Positions 1 through 8,525 of a stretch of DNA of 64,000 bases are shown here, piece by piece (positions within the stretch are counted from its first letter, which is position 1; each line of letters opens with the position of its first letter). Source of the DNA: Prochlorococcus sp. AG-363-P01 (GTDB lineage: Bacteria > Cyanobacteriota > Cyanobacteriia > PCC-6307 > Cyanobiaceae); contig QCGC01000006.1 in the NCBI GenBank assembly GCA_003278225.1, positions 1 through 64,000 of the forward strand, read 5' to 3'. Position numbers and translations under genes: made by a program. The notes beneath the pieces were generated by a model. It was not told where the DNA came from and ran no database searches. It was given only the letters and a program-made list of their open reading frames with translations.

Positions 1-366
1 GCGAAATTGCTTGAAGATTTAGCAGAGCAACGTATCAAAGTTTTAGCGGCAAAATTACAAGACAATGATAAGAAGAATAACTCACTGGAAAAATCAATTA
101 TAGAAGAGGTAGTTGTAATAGCACCTCACCCTGCCGTAATCGATCCAACACTTTGGTGGAAGTATGAAGGCAATCTTCATTCAGATCTCGTAGTAATAAC
201 TCCAACAATGGATGGAGATACTGGTATGGATGCTGCAGGTGATTTACCTCTAGCAGAAGAACCACGGTTCCCAGATTCCCGAAGAAAATTCCTCGACCAC
301 TTACACACTCAAGGGAAAAAACTAGCTCAACAAGCAATGATTCAAGCAATGGCAACAGATGAATAA
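1..366 (+). CDS. hypothetical protein, 3' part only
   Basis: The reading frame is open from the first base, so the true start lies upstream of the window. About 121 codons are visible, ending in TAA. I do not recognise the family. The visible part begins with a charged, probably helical stretch. A segment with an I-A-P-H-P motif and an L-W-W-K motif follows, then an acidic Pro-rich stretch, then a basic/Gln-rich helix at the end. No membrane segment or signal peptide is visible. Its stop overlaps the ATG of the MEKHLA gene by 8 bp, so the two are probably co-translated. It is real coding sequence judging by this coupling and by the composition, but function is unknown. Confidence 0.6.
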   Translation, partial: AKLLEDLAEQRIKVLAAKLQDNDKKNNSLEKSIIEEVVVIAPHPAVIDPTLWWKYEGNLHSDLVVITPTMDGDTGMDAAGDLPLAEEPRFPDSRRKFLDHLHTQGKKLAQQAMIQAMATDE

Positions 367-835
367 TGAACCCTGGCAAACAGAACAGTCATTAACACTA
401 GTACATCTACTTTTAATGTCTTATAAGAATTCTTATGGTGAAGACCTGCTAATTCCTTCGCGGAATTTGCATTCCAAAAAAGAACAAGGAGCAAGACTCT
501 TCAAAACAAAAAATCCTGTTCTGGCACACGATAATGGAAAAGATCCTTGTTTGAACTATGCCAATTCTGCAGCACTTCTATTGTGGAAAAAATGTTGGAA
601 CGAAATGATAGGCATGCCATCACGATTAACAACACCAAACAAAGAGCAAGAGCAGCGAAAAAAAGCCTTCACCAAAGTAACTACACAATATGCAATCAAG
701 AATTATCAAGGTATAAGAGTAAATAGCCAAGGAGAGCTTTTCATCATCAAAAATGCTCGTATTTGGACCATTTTAGATGAGGCCAACAATGTTGTTGGCC
801 AGGCTGCAACTTTTAATTCTTGGTGGAAACTATAA
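359..835 (+). CDS. MEKHLA domain-containing protein
   Basis: This 158-residue protein matches the MEKHLA domain (a PAS-related fold) over almost its whole length. Visible family signatures are the N-terminal L-L-x-S-Y stretch, the central NYAN-SAALLLW segment, the G-M-P-S-R-L-T motif, the Y-x-G-I-R segment and the C-terminal G-Q-A-A-T-F-x-S-W-W-K-L end. The domain occurs at the C-terminus of plant HD-ZIP III proteins and as stand-alone bacterial proteins, where its ligand and role are not established. It overlaps the upstream gene by 8 bp and ends 73 bp before the TRAP binding-protein gene, so it may share its transcript. A sensory or redox role would be inference. Confidence 0.85.
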   Translation: MNNEPWQTEQSLTLVHLLLMSYKNSYGEDLLIPSRNLHSKKEQGARLFKTKNPVLAHDNGKDPCLNYANSAALLLWKKCWNEMIGMPSRLTTPNKEQEQRKKAFTKVTTQYAIKNYQGIRVNSQGELFIIKNARIWTILDEANNVVGQAATFNSWWKL

Positions 836-908
836 AAAACAATTAGACAAAAAGGAATCCTATGGTTTTCAGAACTTAAATAGAGCAAGAAAAGTTCTCA
901 GGAAACGC

Positions 909-2021
909 ATGCAACGAAGAAAATTACTTGGAGTTGGCGCCACAGCTCTTACTACTGCAGTAGGAGCAAGTGTCATAAGCTCCTGCACAATCCGGCGAGA
1001 GGAGTCTACAAGCAAGATGTCATTGCCAAAAATACGTTGGCGCATGGCAACCAGTTGGCCTATCTCATTAGATACAATCTATGGAGGAGCCGAAACTATC
1101 AGTCAAAGAGTATATGCACTAAGTGGTGGGAATTTTCAAATTAAACCTTTTGCTGCAGGAGAAATAGTTCCTGGCCTCGAGGTCTTAGATGCAGTGCAAG
1201 CAGGCTCTGTGGAATGTGGTCATACCGCCAGTTATTACTACAAAGGGAAAAACCCTTCTTTTTCCTTTGGCACTTCAGTGCCATTTGGCCTAACTGCTCA
1301 ACAACAAAATGCCTGGCTCTATGAAGCAGGCGGAATTGAAGCTATGAATAGAATTTTCGGTGATTTTGGTGTCATCGCATTTCCAGCAGGTAATACAGGA
1401 GCGCAAATGGGAGGTTGGTTTAAACAAAAACTTGAAGGATTACAATCACTTCAAGGGTTAAAAATGCGTATCCCAGGGCTAGGTGGTGCCGTTATGGCTC
1501 AACTAGGAGTCAATGTTCAAGTTCTTCCAGGTGGTGAGGTTTATTTAGCGCTTGATCGGGGCGCAATTGATGCTGCCGAATGGACAGGACCATATGATGA
1601 TGAAAAACTTGGATTTGCTAGGGCAGCTCGCTTCTACTACTACCCAGGGTGGTGGGAACCTGGACCAACATTGAATGCCCTCGTCAACCAAAAAGCCTGG
1701 GGAAAACTACCTAATGAATACAAAGCTATTTTTCATACAGCTTGCTATGAAGCAAACCTAACAATGCTTAGTAGATATGACACGCTGAATGGTGCTGCAT
1801 TGCAAAGATTAATCAACAGTGGAACAGAGCTTGTCGCTTACGACAAGAGCATTCTTACAGCCGCAAAAGACGCAGCATTTCAACTCTATTCGGATCTCTC
1901 TAGCAAAAATCAAGACTTTCGAATGCTCTTTAAAGATTGGCAAAAATTCCGTAATGAAGTCTCCTCATGGAACAAAGTTAATGAATTCTCTTTTTCAAAG
2001 TTTAATTATGCCAAGTTATAA
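909..2021 (+). CDS. dctP: TRAP transporter substrate-binding protein, TakP-like (DctP family)
   Basis: This is the periplasmic receptor of a tripartite ATP-independent transporter. I start it at ATG 909, which places a twin-arginine-type signal (M-Q-R-R-K-L-L-G, then a hydrophobic stretch and S-S-C) at the N-terminus; the frame is open further upstream but has no better start. The mature 370-residue protein resembles the 2-oxoacid receptor TakP: S-W-P-x-S-L-D-T near 49-56, GNTGAQMGGWF at 161-171 and DAAEWTGPYDDEKLGF from 221. By memory of TakP, the Gln (166 here) and the Glu-Trp pair (224-225) lie in the ligand and Na+ site. Pyruvate or other 2-oxo monocarboxylates are therefore the likely ligands. 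dctQ follows 8 bp downstream. Confidence 0.9.
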   Translation: MQRRKLLGVGATALTTAVGASVISSCTIRREESTSKMSLPKIRWRMATSWPISLDTIYGGAETISQRVYALSGGNFQIKPFAAGEIVPGLEVLDAVQAGSVECGHTASYYYKGKNPSFSFGTSVPFGLTAQQQNAWLYEAGGIEAMNRIFGDFGVIAFPAGNTGAQMGGWFKQKLEGLQSLQGLKMRIPGLGGAVMAQLGVNVQVLPGGEVYLALDRGAIDAAEWTGPYDDEKLGFARAARFYYYPGWWEPGPTLNALVNQKAWGKLPNEYKAIFHTACYEANLTMLSRYDTLNGAALQRLINSGTELVAYDKSILTAAKDAAFQLYSDLSSKNQDFRMLFKDWQKFRNEVSSWNKVNEFSFSKFNYAKL

Positions 2022-2029
2022 CGAAAAAC

Positions 2030-2599
2030 ATGAATAAATGGCTCCTTATTTCAAATCGATTTGACAAGCTAAATCAATCCGTCTCGACAATTGCTCGTTG
2101 GGCAGTGTTGTTAATGCTGGGATTAGGACTTTGGAATGTAATCGGACGATATTTAGGAGTAGCCATTGGTCATAATCTCAGCTCAAACGGACTTATAGAA
2201 GGACAGTGGTATCTATTTGACATGATTTTTTTGCTGGGATTGGGTTGGACACTGCAAAAGCAAAGTCATGTACGAGTAGATGTGCTACAAGCAAGTTGGA
2301 GCAAAAGACGTAAAGCAAAGCTCGAACTCTTAGGAACACTTTTCTTGTTATTGCCTTTTGCTATTGGAGTAATGCTCATATCAATTGAACCAACTGTTCA
2401 TTCTTGGCTTATTGGTGAAACCTCTCCTGATCCAAATGGATTACCACGATATTGGATGAAAACTCTAATCCCGATAGGTTTTTTACTATTAACTCTTCAA
2501 GGCATTTCAGAAGCAATACGCAGCTGGATCTTCCTCTCAGACGTATCCTCAAAGAAGAAAACACAAGCAAAAAAGGGACAGGAGAATAACTTTGATTGA
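2030..2599 (+). CDS. dctQ: TRAP transporter small permease, DctQ family
   Basis: This 189-residue protein has four hydrophobic segments (about residues 20-40, 60-80, 100-120 and 140-165), the topology and length typical of DctQ. It bridges the large permease and the receptor in the membrane. Visible family features are a G-R-Y-L-G-V stretch after the first helix, an E-G-Q-W-Y-L-F-D segment before the second, and an H-V-R-V-D-V-L segment after it. Its ATG is 8 bp after the receptor stop, and its TGA overlaps the dctM start by 8 bp, so the three genes form one operon. Confidence 0.88.
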   Translation: MNKWLLISNRFDKLNQSVSTIARWAVLLMLGLGLWNVIGRYLGVAIGHNLSSNGLIEGQWYLFDMIFLLGLGWTLQKQSHVRVDVLQASWSKRRKAKLELLGTLFLLLPFAIGVMLISIEPTVHSWLIGETSPDPNGLPRYWMKTLIPIGFLLLTLQGISEAIRSWIFLSDVSSKKKTQAKKGQENNFD

Positions 2600-3962
2600 A
2601 ATAGAAATTCTTGGTTATGTAATCAGTCTAGAGCCAACATTATTTCTAGGTCCTGGAATGTTTCTGGCCCTAGTAGTTGTCCTTTTAAGTGGTTATCCAG
2701 TGGCATTTTGCCTAGGTGGTGTTGCAGTGATTTTTTCAACATTAGGAATTGCACTAGGTGAAATTGAACCAATATTTCTGACAGCTCTTCCCCAAAGAAT
2801 CTTGGGCATCATGGCAAACTTCACATTGCTAGCGATACCTACATTCATCTTCATGGGAGCAATGCTTGAGACATCAGGTATCGCAGAACGACTACTAGAA
2901 AGTATGGGTAAAGTACTAGGAAGACTGCGTGGAGGATTGGCTCTTGCAGTTGTCCTAGTTGGATCATTATTAGCAGCAACAACAGGTGTTGTAGCAGCGA
3001 CAGTTACAACCATGGGGCTCATCTCTCTACCAGCAATGCTTAGAGCTGGTTATGACCGCTCTCTAGCGACAGGGGTAATTGCAGCATCTGGAACCCTTGG
3101 ACAAATCATCCCACCAAGTATTGTCTTAGTTGTATTAGGGGATCAACTTGGAATTTCAGTTGGAGACCTATTCCTTGGGTCACTTATTCCAGGAATACTC
3201 ATGGCCGGTGCATTTGCTACTTACGTGCTAGTTATTAGTGTTCTAAAGCCTGAACTTGCTCCGCCAGTCAATCCAATCGACCTAGCACCTCTTCAATTAA
3301 TCAAACTTCTTCAAGTAATAATTCCACCACTAGGTCTAATTTTAATAGTGCTTGGAAGCATTTTCTTTGGAATCGCAACCCCAACCGAAGCAGGCACACT
3401 AGGTGCAGTTGGAGCCATGGTATTAGCAGCACGTAATGGAGGATTCAGTCGTAAAACACTTTCCAAAGTCTGCGATGACACAATACGAACAACGTCTATG
3501 GTTATGGCAATTTTACTTGGATCTACAGCATTCAGTTTGGTATTTCGAGGTGTAGGTGGAGATGAACTGATTGCAAATATTTTACTCAACCTCCCAGGTG
3601 GAAAGATCGGCTTTATGGCATTCAGCATGTTAATTATTTTTCTGTTAGGTTTTTTTATAGACTTCTTTGAAATTGCCTTTATTGTTGTACCACTACTTCT
3701 TCCTGCAGCTCGTGAATTACTAGGTCCAGAAGCCCTGCTATGGCTAGGTGTAGTAATTGGAGCCAATCTTCAAACATCATTCTTAACTCCTCCCTTTGGC
3801 TTCGCTCTGTTTTATCTGCGTGGCGTAGCACCAAAATCAATTACCACTAAAGAAATTTATAAGGGAGCAATACCTTTCGTCGCTCTTCAAATTTGTGTCC
3901 TTTGTCTGATCATCATTGCTCCATCTCTCGTAAATTGGCTTCCAAATATGTCTTGGTCTTAA
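2592..3962 (+). CDS. dctM: TRAP transporter large permease, DctM family
   Basis: This is the transport subunit that moves substrate with Na+. It is 456 residues, almost wholly hydrophobic with about 12 membrane segments, as usual for DctM. The G-T-L-G-Q-I-I-P-P-S-I loop at about 167-177 and the P-T-E-A-G-T-L-G-A motif near 265 are typical. The F-L-T-P-P-F-G-F-A-L-F-Y-L-R-G-V segment near 395 is characteristic of the C-terminal half. The best start is TTG 2592, inside the end of dctQ, which points to translational coupling. Composition is like the neighbours and gives no sign of recent transfer. Confidence 0.9.
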   Translation: MIEIEILGYVISLEPTLFLGPGMFLALVVVLLSGYPVAFCLGGVAVIFSTLGIALGEIEPIFLTALPQRILGIMANFTLLAIPTFIFMGAMLETSGIAERLLESMGKVLGRLRGGLALAVVLVGSLLAATTGVVAATVTTMGLISLPAMLRAGYDRSLATGVIAASGTLGQIIPPSIVLVVLGDQLGISVGDLFLGSLIPGILMAGAFATYVLVISVLKPELAPPVNPIDLAPLQLIKLLQVIIPPLGLILIVLGSIFFGIATPTEAGTLGAVGAMVLAARNGGFSRKTLSKVCDDTIRTTSMVMAILLGSTAFSLVFRGVGGDELIANILLNLPGGKIGFMAFSMLIIFLLGFFIDFFEIAFIVVPLLLPAARELLGPEALLWLGVVIGANLQTSFLTPPFGFALFYLRGVAPKSITTKEIYKGAIPFVALQICVLCLIIIAPSLVNWLPNMSWS

Positions 3963-4032
3963 GCAAAAAGCAGCATTTTTATAAATCTCTTTCTTAAAGT
4001 TTCATTATTAATAAAAAGCTCCCATAGCAGCT

Positions 4033-5799
4033 ATGGAGTCAAGTGCCAAGGTTACAGAAAAACTCACCAATCCAAGATTATCACTACAATGTGAAAAAAT
4101 TGCAAAAGATACAATCACAATTCGATCGCTGGATTGGGATCGTAGTCGATTTGATATTGAATTTGGGCTTCGTAATGGCACCACATACAACAGCTTCCTG
4201 ATACAAGGCAGTAAAACTGCCTTAGTAGATACTAGTCATATCAAATTCAATACAAATTGGTTTAAAATACTTAAAAGTCAAATTGATCTAAAAAGAATTG
4301 ATTACCTCATAGTTAGTCATACCGAACCTGATCATTCCGGCCTCATTAGCGAGCTACTGAATCACAACCCAAAGATAGAAATTTTTGCTTCGAAAGTAGC
4401 TATACAATTTCTAAAAAACCAAGTTCATAAGACTTTTAAGTCGACTATTGTCAAAACAGGAAGTCATCTAGATCTCGGTATAAATCCAGCTAGCGGAATT
4501 CAACACCATTTTGAGTTTCTGAGTGCACCAAATCTACATTGGCCCGATACTATTTTTTCCTTCGACCATAGCACTAACATTCTATTTACCTGTGATGCTT
4601 TCGGACTCCATTACTGCTCAGATGAATTGTTTGATGAGAAGCCAGAATTAATAGAGCCTGATTTTCGCTTCTATTACGATTGTCTGATGGGACCCAATGC
4701 CCGCAGTGTTCTTCAAGCCCTAAAACGTATAGCAAATTTACCCCCGCTCAATACAATTGCAGTAGGGCATGGACCACTATTAAGGCATCACCTAGATCTA
4801 TGGACAAATAATTATCAAAACTGGAGTAATGAGCGAAGTAAAGGTGAACAATATGCAGCTGTTTGTTATCTAAGTCAATATGGATTTTGTGATCGTCTTA
4901 GTCAAGCAATAGCACATGGAGTCAGCAAAACAGATGCACAAGTCCAACTTATAGACTTAAGGGGAACTGACACGCAAGAACTCACTAATCTTATTGGTGA
5001 TGCAGCTGCAGTTGTTGTACCCACATGGCCAAACAAAGCAGAGCCGGAGCTTCGTAGCGCTATAGGGACCCTGCTTGCAGCGTTAAAGAAAAAACAATGG
5101 ATAGCTATCTATGATGCATTTGGAGGTAATGATGAGCCAATAGATGCATTAGCGAGTCAACTGCGTAGTCTTGGGCAAAAAGAAGCTTTCTCCCCCTTAA
5201 GAGTCAAACAAATTCCCGATGGAAATACATTTCAAAAATTTGAAGAAGCGGGTACTGACCTAGGTCAATTGCTGAATAAGAAAAAAAATATAGCTATCAT
5301 GAAAAGTCTCGATAGTGATCTTGATAAAGCACTAGGACGTTTAAGTGGCGGGTTATATATTGTAACAGCGACACAAGGCAAAGGAGAAAGTCAAAGAAGC
5401 AGTGCAATGGTCGCAAGTTGGATAAGCCAAGCCAGTTTCAATCCTCCAGGACTAACTGTTGCTGTTGCTAAGGACAGAGCAATTGAAGCCTTAATGCACG
5501 TTGATGACCAATTTGTAATTAACATCCTAAAAGAAGATAACTACCAGCACTTACTGCGACATTTTTTAAAGCGTTTCCCTCCTGGCGCAAATCGATTTGC
5601 TGGAATAAATATATTGGAGGATATGGCTCCAGGTGGACCAGTATTAACTGATGCATTAGCATTTCTCAGCTGCCGTGTAGCTAAACGCCTAGAAGGTCCT
5701 GATCATTGGATTATTTATTCCCTTGTTGAACAAGGGAATGTAGCTGATACAGAAGCCAACACAGCTGTTCATCATCGTAAAGTTGGTAACCACTACTAA
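4033..5799 (+). CDS. flv3: flavodiiron protein Flv3
   Basis: This 588-residue protein has the cyanobacterial class C layout: metallo-beta-lactamase-like diiron domain (about 30-265), flavodoxin domain (about 275-420) and C-terminal flavin-reductase domain (about 430-588). The diiron ligands are all visible: H96-x-E98-x-D100-H101, H169, D188 and H246. A complete ligand set is what assigns it as Flv3 rather than Flv1. In cyanobacteria Flv1/Flv3 reduce O2 to water with electrons from the photosystem I acceptor side, protecting it under fluctuating light. It starts 71 bp after dctM, and its TAA shares one base with the flv1 ATG, implying coupled synthesis of the partners. Confidence 0.93.
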   Translation: MESSAKVTEKLTNPRLSLQCEKIAKDTITIRSLDWDRSRFDIEFGLRNGTTYNSFLIQGSKTALVDTSHIKFNTNWFKILKSQIDLKRIDYLIVSHTEPDHSGLISELLNHNPKIEIFASKVAIQFLKNQVHKTFKSTIVKTGSHLDLGINPASGIQHHFEFLSAPNLHWPDTIFSFDHSTNILFTCDAFGLHYCSDELFDEKPELIEPDFRFYYDCLMGPNARSVLQALKRIANLPPLNTIAVGHGPLLRHHLDLWTNNYQNWSNERSKGEQYAAVCYLSQYGFCDRLSQAIAHGVSKTDAQVQLIDLRGTDTQELTNLIGDAAAVVVPTWPNKAEPELRSAIGTLLAALKKKQWIAIYDAFGGNDEPIDALASQLRSLGQKEAFSPLRVKQIPDGNTFQKFEEAGTDLGQLLNKKKNIAIMKSLDSDLDKALGRLSGGLYIVTATQGKGESQRSSAMVASWISQASFNPPGLTVAVAKDRAIEALMHVDDQFVINILKEDNYQHLLRHFLKRFPPGANRFAGINILEDMAPGGPVLTDALAFLSCRVAKRLEGPDHWIIYSLVEQGNVADTEANTAVHHRKVGNHY

Positions 5800-7646
5800 T
5801 GAAAAATCCTTCTCTTAATAAATCTGCAAAGCAAACGGATGATCTAGAAATAATAGTCATTCCAATAGAAGAAGGAGTACTAAGCATTAGAGGTTTAAGT
5901 CCAAAAAGGATACGATTTGAACTCGAATATGCACTCGAAAGAGGGAGTACAGACAACTGTTTTCTCTTTAGAGATAGTGATGATTCAATGAATGATGACT
6001 CAGCGGTTTTGGTTCATCCTCCTGGAGCTATCTATGCCGATGTATTTCTACCTCAAATCGTTAATCTTGTACCAAATCCCAATACAGTTCTTCGTGTGAT
6101 TGTAGGGCATGTCAATCCTAATCGAGTAAAGCTATTGAGAGAATTAAAGAAGTTGTATCCCAATTTAGAATTAATCAGCTCTAATCCAGGTGCAAAATTG
6201 TTAAAAGAGCTATGGTCTTTCCACAAGCCTAAAGCACCTGGAGACAAGTCAGAAATTCTGACTATTGAACTTCCATTTCCAAAGATAACTGTGGTTCGAC
6301 ATGAGCAAGATTTCATTATTAATAGCCAGTATCAACTTCGACTTATACCAGCTGCTACTCCACGTTGGCCAGGTGGGTTGCTTGCATTCGAAGAACAATT
6401 AGGACTATTAATGAGCGACAAATTATTTGCTGCCCACATATGTACAACTGACTGGGCAGAAAACAATAGAAGTAGTACAGAAGAAGAGCGACGCCATTTT
6501 TATGATTGTCTTATGGCATCCATGGAGAATCAAGTAGCTAATATTGTTGAAAAATTAGAAGAGCTTGATATTAAAAGTATTGCGCCTACTCATGGGCCAG
6601 CAATCGAATTTAGTTGGCGTAGTTTATTTAACGACTATCGCAAATGGGGAGAAGGTCAAAAGCAAGCATTTATAAAAATAGTATTGCTTTTCGCCAGTGC
6701 TTATGGAAATACGGCAACGATTGCTGATGCCCTAGCTAATGGCATTAATCAGACAGGAGTTCGTGTTGAGATCCTGAACTGCGAATTTACCCCAGCAAAT
6801 GAGCTTATTACAGCCATACAAGAAGCAGATGCATATCTCATTGGCTCTCCGACACTTGGGGGGCATGCACCGACCCCAATTGTGTCAGCTCTAGGAACAT
6901 TATTAGCGGAAGGGAATAGGGATAACCTAATAGGAATTTTTGGAAGTTATGGATGGAGTGGAGAAGCTATAGATCTTCTAGAAACCAAGCTACGCGATGG
7001 AGGCTTTCAATTTGCCTTCGATCCAATCAAAATCAAATTTAGTCCAGATCCTGCCATGGTAAAAACCTTAGAAGAAACTGGAACACTATTTGGTAGACAT
7101 CTTCTAAAAACCAAAAAAGCTATACAGCGTCGTAAAGCCGAGAGTATGTCTGCAAGTCAAAGTGATCCTGCCATACAAGCACTTGGAAGAATTGTTGGCT
7201 CACTTTGTGTCTTAACTGCTCGAAAAGGCAAAGATAACAAAGCTCTGACTGGAGCAATGATCGCGAGCTGGGTCAGTCAAGCAAGTTTTACTCCACCCGG
7301 ACTAACAATAGCAGTTGCTAAAGATCGAGCTGTTGGAGCCCTTTTACATTGTGGGGATTACTTCACTCTTAATGTTTTAGCTGAAGAAAAATGCAAAGAG
7401 CAAATGAAACAGTTTCTGCAACCTTTTCCACCGGGAGCCAATCGTTTCTTAGGCCTACAAGTTGACGAAAGTCCACACGGTCAACCAATACTTCCAAAAG
7501 CCTTAGCATGGCTTGAAGGCTGTGTAAAAGATCGTATGGAATGTGGAGACCATTGGCTGATCTATGCAGAGATTCATAATGGAAAAGTTCTCGATTCTAG
7601 AGGCATTACAGCCGTTCACCATCGACGTACTGGAGCCAATTATTAA
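5799..7646 (+). CDS. flv1: flavodiiron protein Flv1 with non-canonical metal site
   Basis: This is the paralogue and partner of Flv3, 615 residues with the same three domains. The motif that should read H-x-E-x-D-H is G-H-V-N-P-N-R (H104, N106, N108, R109), and the position of Flv3 H169 is Arg189. The Asp at about 207 and the His of T-H-G-P remain. Loss of these ligands is the known mark of Flv1, which in Synechocystis acts as a heterodimer with Flv3. The flavin-reductase domain keeps the M-I-A-S-W-V-S-Q-A-S-F-T-P-P-G core. It overlaps flv3 by one base and is followed 41 bp later by an FMN reductase. Confidence 0.93.
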   Translation: MKNPSLNKSAKQTDDLEIIVIPIEEGVLSIRGLSPKRIRFELEYALERGSTDNCFLFRDSDDSMNDDSAVLVHPPGAIYADVFLPQIVNLVPNPNTVLRVIVGHVNPNRVKLLRELKKLYPNLELISSNPGAKLLKELWSFHKPKAPGDKSEILTIELPFPKITVVRHEQDFIINSQYQLRLIPAATPRWPGGLLAFEEQLGLLMSDKLFAAHICTTDWAENNRSSTEEERRHFYDCLMASMENQVANIVEKLEELDIKSIAPTHGPAIEFSWRSLFNDYRKWGEGQKQAFIKIVLLFASAYGNTATIADALANGINQTGVRVEILNCEFTPANELITAIQEADAYLIGSPTLGGHAPTPIVSALGTLLAEGNRDNLIGIFGSYGWSGEAIDLLETKLRDGGFQFAFDPIKIKFSPDPAMVKTLEETGTLFGRHLLKTKKAIQRRKAESMSASQSDPAIQALGRIVGSLCVLTARKGKDNKALTGAMIASWVSQASFTPPGLTIAVAKDRAVGALLHCGDYFTLNVLAEEKCKEQMKQFLQPFPPGANRFLGLQVDESPHGQPILPKALAWLEGCVKDRMECGDHWLIYAEIHNGKVLDSRGITAVHHRRTGANY

Positions 7647-7687
7647 TCCAATTTCTAGTTACTCCAAATCATTCTCAGCAAGCTTAA

Positions 7688-8212
7688 ATGACTTCCCAAA
7701 CCGACCTACTAGTTATAACAGCAAGCAATGGTGAAAATCTTCAGCTTGCTAAACGATTCATCGTTACAGGTGAAAAGCTTGGTGCTCATCCAGAACTTCT
7801 CGACCTAACCACTCTGGAGTTACCTCTCTACAACCCACGTACTCATAGCCAAATTGGGATCCCGCCATTAGCCAAATCACTTTCAATACAAATGGATGCG
7901 ATACCCCGTTGGGTAATCTGCGCCCCTGAATACAATGGATCTATCCCACCTGTTTTTACGAGTACACTTGCCTGGCTTTCAGTACAAGAACAAGATTTTA
8001 GAAATTTGTTTAATGGTAGGCCAATAGCCATGGCAACATTTTCAGGAGGAGGAGGTATGGAATTATTGCTCTCATTACGAATACAACTTACCCACTTAGG
8101 CGCTCAAGTCGTAGGGCGCCAACTAATGAGTAATAACAATAAGCCAGCAAAGGATGAATCAATCAAAGACCTTTTGCAACGACTAATGCAAATGGATCCT
8201 ATTCGTTTTTAA
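7688..8212 (+). CDS. NAD(P)H-dependent FMN reductase family protein
   Basis: This 174-residue protein has a flavodoxin-like fold. The N-terminus has a beta strand and phosphate-binding loop (L-L-V-I-T-A-S-N-G-E-N). The central C-A-P-E-Y-N-G-S-I-P-P motif is the signature of the NADPH:FMN reductase (SsuE/ArsH/ChrR-like) family, and an S-G-G-G-G-M-E loop follows. It lies 41 bp downstream of flv1 on the same strand and is probably in the flv operon. Supplying reduced flavin to the flavodiiron proteins is a reasonable guess but is inference; quinone reduction is an alternative. Confidence 0.82.
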   Translation: MTSQTDLLVITASNGENLQLAKRFIVTGEKLGAHPELLDLTTLELPLYNPRTHSQIGIPPLAKSLSIQMDAIPRWVICAPEYNGSIPPVFTSTLAWLSVQEQDFRNLFNGRPIAMATFSGGGGMELLLSLRIQLTHLGAQVVGRQLMSNNNKPAKDESIKDLLQRLMQMDPIRF

Positions 8213-8239
8213 AACCTAAACACAATTGGAAATGTCAAC

Positions 8240-8277
8240 ACCACTATATATGGTGGCCAAACACTACATATAGTGGT
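8240..8277. repeat. 10-bp perfect inverted repeat after the flv/FMN reductase operon
   Basis: ACCACTATAT at 8240-8249 and its exact reverse complement at 8268-8277 are separated by 18 bases, forming a possible hairpin in the gap between the FMN reductase stop and the next start. The loop itself contains a second partial copy (ATGGTGG). There is no T-run after the stem on the + strand, so a simple rho-independent terminator is not well supported. An RNA-stabilising hairpin or a protein-binding site is equally possible. Confidence 0.55.
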
Positions 8278-8313
8278 ATGAATTATTAAAAAGAACAAGT
8301 ATTTCCCTCTCTA

Positions 8314-8520
8314 ATGGGATTTCAATACAATCACAACGTTGTTGTTCGTTATCAAGGGTTTCTACTCCTCCAACAGCCAGGTCACACGTGGTTAGTAAGG
8401 CCAGAACGGAGTCCTATGTTATTGCTTCCCTTTAGAACACATGCTTGCACACTGGCAGAAGCAAAAAAAATCTTGACCAATAAGCTTTCTGAAGAAATGG
8501 AGATAAATCAAGCAGCCTAA
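8314..8520 (+). CDS. small conserved hypothetical protein (68 aa)
   Basis: This short protein starts at ATG 8314, about 100 bp after the FMN reductase. I recognise no domain. It begins with a beta-like hydrophobic stretch (V-V-V-R-Y-Q-G-F-L-L-L-Q-Q-P-G-H-T-W-L-V-R-P-E-R-S-P is two strands with a G-H turn), then L-P-F-R-T and a helical end rich in Ala, Lys and Glu. The pattern looks like a folded small protein rather than random translation. It runs convergently into mrdA, with 5 bp between the two stops. Confidence 0.65.
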   Translation: MGFQYNHNVVVRYQGFLLLQQPGHTWLVRPERSPMLLLPFRTHACTLAEAKKILTNKLSEEMEINQAA

Positions 8521-8525
8521 ATTGT

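Noticed and set aside
777..908. Longer start for the TRAP receptor at 777
   Set aside because: It would overlap the MEKHLA gene and place 44 residues ahead of a good twin-arginine signal.
3311..3766. Minus-strand open frame of about 151 codons
   Set aside because: It lies wholly inside dctM, with a Ser/Pro/Ile-rich translation typical of an antisense frame of a membrane protein.
5799..7646. Flv1 as a decayed pseudogene because of lost iron ligands
   Set aside because: The frame is intact over 615 residues with conserved flavodoxin and reductase domains, and ligand loss is the normal state of Flv1.
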